Part shown: positions 1 to 8,323 of the stretch, in pieces
Layout: each line of letters starts with the position of its first letter
How positions within the stretch are numbered: the first letter of the stretch is position 1
From: M3007 sp031425035
GTDB taxonomy: Bacteria > Bacteroidota > Bacteroidia > Chitinophagales > Saprospiraceae
Length of the DNA stretch: 64,000 bases
Direction of reading: 5' to 3'
Assembly: GCA_031425035.1 (NCBI GenBank)
Contig: JANPIN010000106.1
Coordinates: 1-64,000, forward strand
The notes under the pieces: generated by a model
Database searches by the model: none
Told to the model about the DNA's origin: nothing
What the model saw: the letters and a program-made list of their open reading frames with translations, nothing else
Program-made: the position numbers and the translations under genes

Positions 1-139
1 GCAGAACGGATGAAACGGATGGCGCGGATTAAAACGGATTTTGACGGAGAAGCGGGAAAATGCATTCGCTTCAATAAGCACTTTGCTTTACAAGAATCAA
101 ATCCGTTTAAATCCGCGCCATCCGTTTCATCCGTTCTGC
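1..139. repeat. Large palindromic intergenic repeat (41-bp arms)
   Basis: Positions 1-41 and 99-139 are reverse complements over 41 bases with a single mismatch, separated by a 57-base loop. Each arm is built from GGAT/ATCC units about every 9-10 bases. It lies 3' of the RND permease gene, whose stop is at 189, so the transcript end could fold into a very long hairpin. No gene lies in 1-188. The element begins at the first base of the window and may extend to the left. It resembles repeated intergenic palindromes of Bacteroidota genomes, but copy number cannot be judged from one window. Confidence 0.85.
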
Positions 140-188
140 CTTCCTATCATGCTGTGCAGGATTTCACTTGTATAAAAGAACCGAGGTC

Positions 189-3100
189 CTATTCCACAAA
201 ATCCACCTTCTCCCCCTTATCCAACCCCAGCTTCGCCAAACCCTGGTCGAACACCCAGTACACCACCGGCACTACAATCAGGGAGAGCAGCATGGACGAA
301 CTCAGGCCGCCGATGATGGCCCAGGCCAGGCCATTTTTCCAGTCCGAACCGGCGCCGCTGGCCAAAGCGATGGGCAGCAAACCGATCACCATAGCGATGT
401 TGGTCATCAGTACCGGCCGGAAACGCAGTTGCGTGGCTTCGAGCAGGGCCTCGCGCAGCGGTCGCCCTTCGCTCTTGAGCTGGTTGGCAAAGTCCACCAC
501 GAGGATGGCATTTTTACCGACCAGCCCGATGAGCATGAGCAGACCCAGGCCGGTGAATACGGTCAGGTTTTCGCGGGCGAGCGCCAGGGCAAGCAGCGCG
601 CCGATCAGCGAAAGCGGGATGGAAATAAGCACGACCATCGGATACACCCAGTTATCGTAGAGCGCCACCATAATGAGGTAGACCAGCAGCAGCGACACCC
701 ACAGAGCAAAACCCATCGTGCCTAAGCCCTGTTCCTGGCGTTTCAAATCGCCGCCGTATTTGATGACCGTACCGGTCGGCAACGGCATACTATCCAGTTT
801 AGCTTTCATTTCGCGGTTGACCGAACCACTGGGCCGGCCAATCACGTCGGCGGTGACCATGACCGAGGGCACCCGGTCGCGGCGTTCCAGGCGGGTGGGG
901 GCGGTGCCGGGACGCACGTCGGCGAACTGCCGCAAATACACCGTACTGCCCAGCGGATTAACAAAAGACAACTGCCCGATATCGATGGCGCTCCGGCGGT
1001 CGAAAGCGTCGAGGGCCACCCGCAGCGGATACTCATACGCGCCGTCGCGGAACTTGGCGTCGGTGTTGCCGCTGAAAGCTGTTTGCAAAGTCAAACCCAC
1101 CTGGGCCATGGTTAATCCATTATCCGCCAGCTCTTTACGATTCACGTTGACCTTGACTTCCGGGTTGCCGCCTTCCACACTGGGCGTAATTTCCACGCAG
1201 CCCGGAATGGTGCCCATGACTTTTTTCACTTTTTCCGAAAGGACCAGCAGACTGTCCAGATCGGGGCCGTTGAGTTTGACTTCAATAGGCGAAAAAGAGA
1301 GGCCGAGCAGGTCGATCGGGGAGGCTTTGATATTCGCTCCGGCAATCAGTTCTTCCAGTTTGATCTTGGTGTTGCGCGCGTAAACGGCCGTGGTAATTTC
1401 CCGCTGTTTACCGTAGGGCTTGAGAAAAACCATGATTTCAGCCACATAAGGCGCGTTCAAGCCGAAAGATTTACTGGTCGTCCCCACCGTCGTAAAGGAG
1501 TGCAGCACATCCGGCTGCTTTTCCAGCCATTGTTCCACCTGTTTGGTAATGGCATCGGTCTGCAGCAGAGACGCGTCTTTGGGTAAATCGATTTGCAGCA
1601 AAAACTCGCCGCGTTCACCAGGTTCAAAAAAGGCGTTGCCGATCAAACCGGATTTGACCAGCAGGAAGGAGGCGGCGAACAGGCCAACCGCAATCAGCAG
1701 GGTAGCGGCCCGGGTAAATCCGGTGCTCAGCGCAGCTTTCAAGGTTTGTACAAAACCGGCAGTCACCCAATCCAGGAAACTTTCAAAACGCAGCACCAGC
1801 CTGCCCACCAGGTTGTTTCCCTGAAAACGATGGGTTTTGGCCATCCGGGAAGTCAGCCAGGGCACCAGCGTAAAGCTGACCAACAGCGACATCAGCGTGG
1901 ACGTCAGTACGGTCATGCAGAACTGGCGCAGTAGATTGGGCACCAGACCGACCGTAAACACGATGGGCAAAAAGACCACCACGTCTACCAAAGTAATACT
2001 GATGGCCGTGAACCCGATTTCCTGTCGCCCATCGTAGGAAGCCTGCACCTTATTCTTCCCCATTTCCAAATGCCGGTAAATATTCTCGATGACCACAATG
2101 GCGTCGTCCACCAGAATGCCAATGGACAGCGACAGGCCGAGCAGCGACATCAGGTTGAGCGAGTAGCCAAACAGCTTCATCATCACGAAGGTGCTGATGA
2201 TGGACGTGGGGATGGAAACCAGCACGATCACGGCATTGCGCAGGCTGTGCAAAAACAACAACATGACCAGACCCACCAGCACGACGGCAATGAACAGGTC
2301 GTGAATGACCGCATCAGTGGCCTGATTCGTAAACTCGCTGCTGTTGGCCACCACCTGAAAATGCAGCCCTTCGGCGGCGTGGACTTTCTCCAGATCTTTG
2401 AGTTTAGCCAGAACGAGTTCGGACATTTCCACCGCGTTCGCATCGCCTTGTTTGCGAATCGTGAGACCTACTGCGGGCACACCGTCCGTCCGGCAAATAA
2501 TTTCCCGGTCCCTGATCCCATCCTGCACGTCGGCAATGTCGCGGATGAAAATGGAGGAACCGAAACGGCTTTTGCCTACCACCAGGTTGCGAATATCGTC
2601 CAGTTCGGTAAACTTGCCGGCCAGCCGGATGCGGATCGAATTATCGTCGCTGGTCACTTTACCCGTCGGAAAATCGAGGTTGGAAACCTGTACGGCCTGC
2701 GTCACCTGCAGCAGGGATAAACCATACTGTTCCAGCAGCTTACTCGAAATATTGATCTTGATTTCCCGCTCCTCGCCGCCGAGCACATTCACCTGTGCCA
2801 CCCCTTTTACCCGGGCGATTTCGGCGACAATACGTTTATTGATCAGGTCAAAAAAGGCCGTTCCGGTTACGCTGGCCGACACGCCGAGGCGTAAAACGGG
2901 CAGTTCGTCCAGGGCAAATTTATTCACCACCGGCGGGCGCACTTCCTTGGGGAGGGTCGGCAGGATCTGATTGATCTTCCGCTGGATTTCCGGTACGGCT
3001 TCGTCCACGTTTACCGACTGGTTCATTTCCAGCGCGATGAAACAGGAGTTTTCCATCGAACCGATCTGGATCTGCTCGATGCCTTCCAGCCCGGAAACGA

Positions 3101-3308
3101 TGTCCTCGATCGGCTTACTCACCGCATTTTCCATTTCCGCCGGAGAAGCGCCGGGATAAATGGCGGTAATCGTCACCACTGGGGGATTGAATTTCGGGAC
3201 CAGTTCGATGGGCAGGTTGCGGTAACTGGCCACGCCCATGAAAATGAGCACGGCAAACACGACAATGATCAGGGAGGGTCGACGTATGGAAAGCGCGGTA
3301 ATGTTCAT
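189..3308 (-). CDS. Efflux RND transporter permease (AcrB/HAE1-like)
   Basis: Inner-membrane proton-driven pump subunit of a tripartite efflux system. The 1039-residue length, the N-terminal MNITALSIRRPSLIIVVFAV membrane helix, the two large periplasmic loops and the second membrane block are typical of the RND superfamily. The TM4 acidic pair (VDD, D401-D402) and the GKNAILVVDF segment near residue 930 match the hydrophobe/amphiphile efflux proton relay. The reading frame is open 15 codons further upstream, but the ATG at 3308 starts the conserved N-terminus. No adaptor or TolC-like gene is adjacent; the only adaptor in the window is at 41151-42194. The substrate cannot be predicted. Confidence 0.93.
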   Translation of the reverse strand: MNITALSIRRPSLIIVVFAVLIFMGVASYRNLPIELVPKFNPPVVTITAIYPGASPAEMENAVSKPIEDIVSGLEGIEQIQIGSMENSCFIALEMNQSVNVDEAVPEIQRKINQILPTLPKEVRPPVVNKFALDELPVLRLGVSASVTGTAFFDLINKRIVAEIARVKGVAQVNVLGGEEREIKINISSKLLEQYGLSLLQVTQAVQVSNLDFPTGKVTSDDNSIRIRLAGKFTELDDIRNLVVGKSRFGSSIFIRDIADVQDGIRDREIICRTDGVPAVGLTIRKQGDANAVEMSELVLAKLKDLEKVHAAEGLHFQVVANSSEFTNQATDAVIHDLFIAVVLVGLVMLLFLHSLRNAVIVLVSIPTSIISTFVMMKLFGYSLNLMSLLGLSLSIGILVDDAIVVIENIYRHLEMGKNKVQASYDGRQEIGFTAISITLVDVVVFLPIVFTVGLVPNLLRQFCMTVLTSTLMSLLVSFTLVPWLTSRMAKTHRFQGNNLVGRLVLRFESFLDWVTAGFVQTLKAALSTGFTRAATLLIAVGLFAASFLLVKSGLIGNAFFEPGERGEFLLQIDLPKDASLLQTDAITKQVEQWLEKQPDVLHSFTTVGTTSKSFGLNAPYVAEIMVFLKPYGKQREITTAVYARNTKIKLEELIAGANIKASPIDLLGLSFSPIEVKLNGPDLDSLLVLSEKVKKVMGTIPGCVEITPSVEGGNPEVKVNVNRKELADNGLTMAQVGLTLQTAFSGNTDAKFRDGAYEYPLRVALDAFDRRSAIDIGQLSFVNPLGSTVYLRQFADVRPGTAPTRLERRDRVPSVMVTADVIGRPSGSVNREMKAKLDSMPLPTGTVIKYGGDLKRQEQGLGTMGFALWVSLLLVYLIMVALYDNWVYPMVVLISIPLSLIGALLALALARENLTVFTGLGLLMLIGLVGKNAILVVDFANQLKSEGRPLREALLEATQLRFRPVLMTNIAMVIGLLPIALASGAGSDWKNGLAWAIIGGLSSSMLLSLIVVPVVYWVFDQGLAKLGLDKGEKVDFVE

Positions 3309-3528
3309 AGTACGGTCGTAATAAGCGGTCGGCGGACGGGCAGCAATCGGCAAAGGACCGGCTGGTAAATCCGGCGGCGAAGGTACAGCGAGCGGACAGG
3401 GAAATTCTGCGGTAAAAAGGCGGTTTAAGGGAAATACCCGAGGTGAAGAGTAGTATTTTGAAAAATCGACAACCTTTCGGCGGGGATGGACTTACATGCT
3501 AATCATTCTCACTTCTAACAAACGCTTT

Positions 3529-3783
3529 ATGTGGCACGAAGAAAAAAGCCGGTTACAGGCCTCTTTTAAATTTAAAAATTTCACGGAAGCCTTTGCTTTT
3601 ATGACGGAAGTCGCTTTTCAGGCCGAAAAGCAGGGTCACCACCCGAATTGGACGAATGTGTATAACACGGTTGATTTTCAACTGGCTACGCATGATGCCG
3701 GTAATACGATTACGGATAAGGATCGGACGCTGGCCGCGGCGATCGACGAGATTTACAAAAAGTACCAAACGGAACCGGCGTAG
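3529..3783 (+). CDS. 4a-hydroxytetrahydrobiopterin dehydratase (pterin-4a-carbinolamine dehydratase)
   Basis: Small cytosolic enzyme that dehydrates 4a-hydroxy-tetrahydrobiopterin so the pterin cofactor of monooxygenases can be recycled. The 84-residue protein carries the family signature HHPNW (H37-H38) followed by NVYN, TVDFQLATHDAG (H55) and TDKD. The frame is open 11 codons upstream (3496), but ATG 3529 gives the usual MW-EE-x-L N-terminus. Its stop overlaps the promoter region of the aminotransferase gene 25 bp downstream. No aromatic amino acid hydroxylase is adjacent; a possible pterin-dependent partner in this window is the AGMO-like protein at 42207. Confidence 0.9.
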   Translation: MWHEEKSRLQASFKFKNFTEAFAFMTEVAFQAEKQGHHPNWTNVYNTVDFQLATHDAGNTITDKDRTLAAAIDEIYKKYQTEPA

Positions 3784-3791
3784 TACTTTTG
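3784..3791 (+). promoter_or_regulatory. TAnnTTTG -7 promoter box for the aminotransferase gene
   Basis: TACTTTTG matches the Bacteroidota -7 consensus TAnnTTTG exactly. It begins just after the dehydratase stop codon and 25 bp before ATG 3809. This suggests the aminotransferase has its own promoter although the genes are adjacent. Confidence 0.5.
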
Positions 3792-3808
3792 GCCCAACCA
3801 ACCAACGT

Positions 3809-4951
3809 ATGCGCATCGAGTCCAAACTGCCCAATGTCGGCACTACCATTTTTACCACTATGTCGGCGCTGGCGACGCAGCACGGAGCCATTAACCTCTC
3901 GCAGGGTTTTCCCAACTATCAGCCGGCGGACCGGCTGCAGGCGCTGGTGACCGAACACATGGCGCGGGGCGCTAACCAGTATGCGCCTATGCCGGGCCTG
4001 CCCGTGCTGCGCGAACGGATTGCGGAAAAAATGGCGCTGGTCTATGGCCTGGCGATCGATCCGGATACCGAAATAACGGTCACGGCCGGCGGTACCCAGG
4101 CTATTTTCTGCGTCATGGGCGCGTTCGTGCGGCCCGGCGACGAGGTGATTTTGCTGGAACCCTGTTACGATTCGTACCGGCCCTCGGTGGAAACCATGGG
4201 CGGCGTACCGGTTATTTATTCTATGCAAGCGCCTGATTATCAGGTGAATTGGGCGGCGGTGAAAGCATTGATCACGCCGCGCACGCGGCTTTTATGCATC
4301 AACACCCCGCAGAACCCGACGGGAACGATCTTGCGGGCCAGCGATATGTTGGCTTTGTCGGAAATACTGGCCGGCACCAACGTACTGTTGATGAGCGACG
4401 AAGTGTACGAACACCTGATTTTCGACGGGGAAAAGCATGCTTCGGCCCTGCTGTACCCGGATCTACGCGAACGTACGCTGGCCATTTATTCCTTCGGAAA
4501 AACCTACCACAACACCGGCTGGAAAACCGGCTACTGCGTGGCCTCGCCCGAACTGACCCGGGAATTTCGTAAGGTGCACCAGTTCAATGTGTTCAGCGCC
4601 AACCATCCCATGCAGGCGGCTTTTGCCGATTTCATGGATGATCCGCAGGCGTATTTGAGTTTGCCGGGTTTTTATCAACAAAAACGTGATTTCTTCCTGG
4701 AAGCCATGGCGAATACGCGTTTTCGCCCGCTGGCCTGTGCGGGAACTTATTTCCAGTTATTTGATTATTCGGGCATCAGCGACGAGCCGGATCTTGATTT
4801 TTGCCGCCGGCTGACTACTGATTTTGGCGTAGCCGCCATACCGGTTTCGTCGTTTCATTCCCACGGCAGCGACGCCCGCGTAATTCGTTTTTGCTTTGCC
4901 AAAACCGAGGATTTGCTGGAACGGGCCGGGAAAAGGCTGGAGCTGGTATAA
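3809..4951 (+). CDS. Methionine aminotransferase-like PLP enzyme (YbdL type)
   Basis: Cytosolic fold-type I aminotransferase, probably acting on methionine or aromatic amino acids. The 380-residue protein has SQGFPNYQP near residue 31, the NTPQNPTGT motif (N169), the SDEVYEH cofactor segment (D197, Y200) and the Schiff-base lysine in YSFGKT (K231), followed by GWKTGYCVAS, which is close to YbdL. The carboxylate-binding arginine is in VIRFCFAKT near the C-terminus. The frame extends 51 codons upstream inside the previous gene; ATG 3809 is chosen because homology starts with MRIESKLPNVGTTIF and a -7 box sits just before it. The exact amino acid substrate is inferred. Confidence 0.87.
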   Translation: MRIESKLPNVGTTIFTTMSALATQHGAINLSQGFPNYQPADRLQALVTEHMARGANQYAPMPGLPVLRERIAEKMALVYGLAIDPDTEITVTAGGTQAIFCVMGAFVRPGDEVILLEPCYDSYRPSVETMGGVPVIYSMQAPDYQVNWAAVKALITPRTRLLCINTPQNPTGTILRASDMLALSEILAGTNVLLMSDEVYEHLIFDGEKHASALLYPDLRERTLAIYSFGKTYHNTGWKTGYCVASPELTREFRKVHQFNVFSANHPMQAAFADFMDDPQAYLSLPGFYQQKRDFFLEAMANTRFRPLACAGTYFQLFDYSGISDEPDLDFCRRLTTDFGVAAIPVSSFHSHGSDARVIRFCFAKTEDLLERAGKRLELV

Positions 4952-4994
4952 AATAACATCTCCGGATAGGTTCATGTGCGCACGCTTACTCACC

Positions 4995-5060
4995 CTTTCG
5001 TCGTGAATCGTCGTGCCGTCGTGGTAAAAAATCTTCCACCACGACGATACACGACGAAAG
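4995..5060. repeat. Palindromic TCGTCGTG repeat between convergent genes, possible bidirectional terminator
   Basis: Bases 4995-5015 and 5040-5060 form an inverted repeat with about one mismatch, and an inner 8-bp stem (5018-5025 with 5038-5045) encloses an A-rich loop. CGTCGTG units recur through the element. It lies between the aminotransferase (stop 4951) and the vWA protein (stop 5072 on the minus strand), a good place for a two-way terminator. It is a different sequence from the palindrome at 1-139. Confidence 0.7.
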
Positions 5061-5071
5061 CGTAGCGTTGC

Positions 5072-7168
5072 TTAGTCCCTCACCACCATCAGTTTTCCGC
5101 TTTGCATGCGGCCGTCTTTCAAAATACGAATAGTATAAAAACCGGGCGCCAGATCGCTGACAATTAAGATCTGCTGGCCGGCCTGCGGTTTTTCCAGTTT
5201 ACGTACCGCCTGACCTTCCGCGTTATAAATGGTCACCGATTGGACGTCAAAAGGCAGCTCCAGGGTAAATTGCGTGCTGGCCGGGTTGGGGTAATACAGG
5301 GCCTGCCAGTCTTCCGGCTGCTGATTCGGCTGGACCTGGGGGTCTTCAAAACGAATCGCCGATTGACCGGAGCAGGTTTTGATCGTCGTGTATTCGGTGA
5401 TCAGGCGGACCAGCAGATCGTTCAGCAGTTCCACTTTATATTCATCGGTCGTCGGTTCGATGTGTTTGCCGCCGATGCCGCTGTGGTCGGTGAGAAAAAC
5501 GTAGGTACCGTTGGTGGCTAGTCCGAAGAATTTCATCAAAAATTCAGTGTCTTTCTGAATACCACTGGCGGTAACCGGCACAATGCGAATACCCAGCCGC
5601 GCCGCTTCCCGAATGCTGCGCTGCAAACTGGCATTTACTTCCGGCGACTGGTGCGGACTGGCGTCGAGGACCAGGAAACAAATGCGGGCAATGGCATTTT
5701 CACTCCATTTCTGGTTAAAAATAGCTTCTTCCAGCGCCGTGTGTACCGCTTCGGGATAGTCGCCGCCGCCACCGGCAAACTGCCGGCCAATGAACTCCAC
5801 GGTTTTGGCAATGTCCGGCGACAGGCCGCTGCTTTTGGTCAGGTACTCGTCGCCCTGGTCCCGATAAAAGACGGTACCCATGCGAAAGGCCAGTTCGGGG
5901 TTATGGCTTTTCGCCCGGCCAATCACGTCGAGCAGTTCGGTTTTCAGGTATTCAATTTCATCCCCCATGCTGCCGGTCGCGTCGACGGCCCAGACGATAT
6001 CGACATTTTTGGGCGCCTGGCAGTCTACACGGATCTGCTGACGGTTGAGACCGTCTTTGGCGGGTTTGAGTTGGCCCAAATCGTGTTTTTGCCCATCTAC
6101 AATAGCTACTGCCCGCAGGCCAGCCGTTGCCTTTTGGTCAAAAAGTCCGTCCCAGAGTTCGGTTTTGCCGGTGTTATCGGTCCGGCTTTCCCAGATCATT
6201 TCACCGGAAGCGCTGAGCAGTTGCACTACGGCATCGGCTACGGGGAAATCCTGTTCATTGGTGAGCAGCACCATAAAGCGGTTTTTTGGGAAAAAACCGT
6301 ACAGGTTTTGATACTGATCGATTTCGCCGTCGGCCAGCATATCCAGCCAGTGTTTGTTCCAGTTATGGAGGTCGTTCCATTCGCCGGCGGTGAGGAGGCC
6401 GGCGCGGGGGCTGGGTTGTTCGGGCGTACCGGGCGTCGATTCCTCCTCTTTAACCTCCTCGCGCACTTTTCCCCTTGCGTCATCCGTGGCGATTTTCATT
6501 TCTTTTGGGATTTCAGAGGGCGCTGCTGCGGAAATTTCACCAACTACAGGCGGTACAGGTGCACCAGCTACCCGAACACCATCAATATAATAAACTTCGC
6601 TGGGGGAACGGGAGCTTCTCATAAAAACATCCGTTGATCCCGATTCCGGCGCGGTTACCGTAGTGGTTTTTGCTGCTCTACCCGCCGGCGCCGAATAAGT
6701 AACAGGGGCTGTTTTATCATCGGAAGATTTTGACGCCGCTTTTGGTCGGGGGGCCTTGCCTTTAGCCGAAGGAGCCGTATCCCGGTAAATTTCGTCTTTG
6801 ACGGCCTTTTTTTGGTAACCTACGACCACTGTTTCCTGCAAAACGGCGCCCGAACCAAGACTGGCATCCAAAATGGTGGTTTCATTGGCCGGCACCTTTA
6901 CTTCGTTTACCCGTTGGCTGCTATATCCGGTGTAACTGAATTCGACTTCGTAAGTGCCCGGTTCCAACTGCAGACTGTATTTACCATTTACATCGCTGAT
7001 CGTCGCTTTAACCAAACTATGGTTTTTACTAACTTTTATCGTCGCTCCGATTAAAGGTTCATGGGTGTCGCCGTCGGTTACCAGGCCGGAGAGGATGGTT
7101 TCCGTAAGGGGACGGAAGCCGGCCAGCATAAATAGGGTGATGCTAAAAAGGAAGAAAAATATTTTCAT
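5072..7168 (-). CDS. Secreted vWA-domain protein with carboxypeptidase-like repeat, TonB-plug-like motif and T9SS sorting domain
   Basis: A 698-residue exported protein. Residues 1-22 look like a signal peptide. Residues 26-105 are a CarboxypepD_reg-like domain, followed by ETVVVGYQKK (112-121) and YYIDGVRVAG (193-202), both typical of SusC/TonB plug regions. A charged, proline-rich linker leads to a von Willebrand factor A domain with the MIDAS-like DATGSMGDE at 396-404. Residues 624-698 form a T9SS type A C-terminal sorting domain (YYPNPAS start, APGFYTIRI near the end). There is no beta-barrel, so it is not a transporter. It is likely secreted by the type IX system and attached to or released from the cell surface; its ligand is unknown. 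Confidence 0.85.
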   Translation of the reverse strand: MKIFFFLFSITLFMLAGFRPLTETILSGLVTDGDTHEPLIGATIKVSKNHSLVKATISDVNGKYSLQLEPGTYEVEFSYTGYSSQRVNEVKVPANETTILDASLGSGAVLQETVVVGYQKKAVKDEIYRDTAPSAKGKAPRPKAASKSSDDKTAPVTYSAPAGRAAKTTTVTAPESGSTDVFMRSSRSPSEVYYIDGVRVAGAPVPPVVGEISAAAPSEIPKEMKIATDDARGKVREEVKEEESTPGTPEQPSPRAGLLTAGEWNDLHNWNKHWLDMLADGEIDQYQNLYGFFPKNRFMVLLTNEQDFPVADAVVQLLSASGEMIWESRTDNTGKTELWDGLFDQKATAGLRAVAIVDGQKHDLGQLKPAKDGLNRQQIRVDCQAPKNVDIVWAVDATGSMGDEIEYLKTELLDVIGRAKSHNPELAFRMGTVFYRDQGDEYLTKSSGLSPDIAKTVEFIGRQFAGGGGDYPEAVHTALEEAIFNQKWSENAIARICFLVLDASPHQSPEVNASLQRSIREAARLGIRIVPVTASGIQKDTEFLMKFFGLATNGTYVFLTDHSGIGGKHIEPTTDEYKVELLNDLLVRLITEYTTIKTCSGQSAIRFEDPQVQPNQQPEDWQALYYPNPASTQFTLELPFDVQSVTIYNAEGQAVRKLEKPQAGQQILIVSDLAPGFYTIRILKDGRMQSGKLMVVRD

Positions 7169-7289
7169 GCGCGGTGAATTAAAAGGATAAAATAACTGTG
7201 CGCAAAGGGATGTTAGCCGCTGGCGAAATGCACAAGCGATAGAAATTTTTTAGCCGCAAATTTTTTGAAAAGAAAATGGGAGCCGGATC

Positions 7290-8228
7290 TCAACGCAGAA
7301 TTTTTCCCAATTTCCATAACAGCGACCACTCGCGCTGCAAGCGGAAATAAGGCTGCTGCACGGCGCCGAATTGCCGGCGTACCCGCTCGATGGGGCGCAC
7401 CATGCTGCCGGCAAAATCACAAACGGGCAATTTCAGCACCTCATGGGCATAGAGAATGGCTTCCCAGGCCAGTAAAATACCGGCCCCCGAAGCGCGATGA
7501 GCCGGGTCATCGCCGGCCAGGAGGTAGTAGGCCGAATGTGCATCCCAAACGAGGTAGGCTACGGAATGAATCTCCCCGGTAGATCGATCGCGGGCAAAAA
7601 ACATTTCGCGCTGACCATGTTCCGCCAGCGCCGCATCCAAACGCTGCAAAAAATCGGCAGAAACCGGGGCGGGGAGGCCTTGTCGCGCATAACCGCGATC
7701 ATGGACCTGTTGAAAATCGCTCAGGGAGCCGCCGGTTCTGACTACTACTTTTTTGGCGGCTTTGGGTATTTTTTGGTTGCGGTAATCAGGCGCCAGGTTT
7801 TCCCTGACGGTGTCTAAATTTTTGATATTCAACACGTAGGAGTAGCGCGTCGTCTGCCGGAAGCCCTGCCAGTACATGGGCAGCCAGTTGGTGGCCGTGT
7901 AGTTGAAATCCTGCTCGAAAGCGGCCAGTCCGGCGGGTAGTTCGGCCAGCAGTTTTTCCAGTAAACGCATTTCATGGCGTGCATTCCGGTATTTGGGTAT
8001 AATGTAGGGGCCCATTTGCCGGGTAAGTTGCGGCATGGCTACGTAGTGCCAGGGACCCTTTTTTTTCAGAAAATAAGGCCAGACCGCAACTATTTCCTTG
8101 CCTTTCGTGACCACCGCCGCATCCCACTCACCGCCGACGCAGGTGGCATCCAGGTACCAGGCCTGCAGGAAAAGCGGCAGGTCGGCGGGCGCCGTCGCAC
8201 AAAAGGCACGATAGGTTTGCTGCGACAT
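7290..8228 (-). CDS. GNAT/FemAB-like acetyltransferase family protein
   Basis: A 312-residue protein of the acetyltransferase superfamily. The segments YRNQKIPKAAKKVVVRTGG and the C-terminal VAYLVWDAHSAYYLLAGDDPAHRASGAG resemble FemAB-like GNAT proteins (Acetyltransf_6 type), which transfer acyl groups in cell-envelope or polysaccharide synthesis. The frame is open to 8300, but that extension is repetitive, low-complexity sequence; ATG 8228 starts MSQQTYRAFC and is preferred. It follows the BamA-like gene on the same strand with 95 bp between them. The substrate is unknown, and the assignment rests on fold-like patterns rather than strict motifs. Confidence 0.65.
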   Translation of the reverse strand: MSQQTYRAFCATAPADLPLFLQAWYLDATCVGGEWDAAVVTKGKEIVAVWPYFLKKKGPWHYVAMPQLTRQMGPYIIPKYRNARHEMRLLEKLLAELPAGLAAFEQDFNYTATNWLPMYWQGFRQTTRYSYVLNIKNLDTVRENLAPDYRNQKIPKAAKKVVVRTGGSLSDFQQVHDRGYARQGLPAPVSADFLQRLDAALAEHGQREMFFARDRSTGEIHSVAYLVWDAHSAYYLLAGDDPAHRASGAGILLAWEAILYAHEVLKLPVCDFAGSMVRPIERVRRQFGAVQQPYFRLQREWSLLWKLGKILR

Positions 8229-8243
8229 GGGGGGAGTAGGATG

Positions 8244-8278
8244 GGTTTGTTGGTTTGGATGGATGGTTTGTTGGTTTG
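8244..8278. repeat. Two-copy 14-bp direct repeat upstream of the GNAT-like gene
   Basis: GGTTTGTTGGTTTG occurs at 8244-8257 and again at 8265-8278, a 21-bp period. It lies just upstream of ATG 8228 of the GNAT-like gene, reading on the opposite strand. It may be slippage-prone sequence in the leader; no function is evident. Confidence 0.6.
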
Positions 8279-8323
8279 AGAAGCTGGTTTTACCCGGCAA
8301 TGTATTGCTTTTTACAATGGACC

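Noticed and set aside
4981..4993. 13-bp match (CACGCTTACTCAC) with the candidate origin at 27858
   Set aside because: Matches of this length are expected by chance several times in 64 kb, and it has no companion sites.
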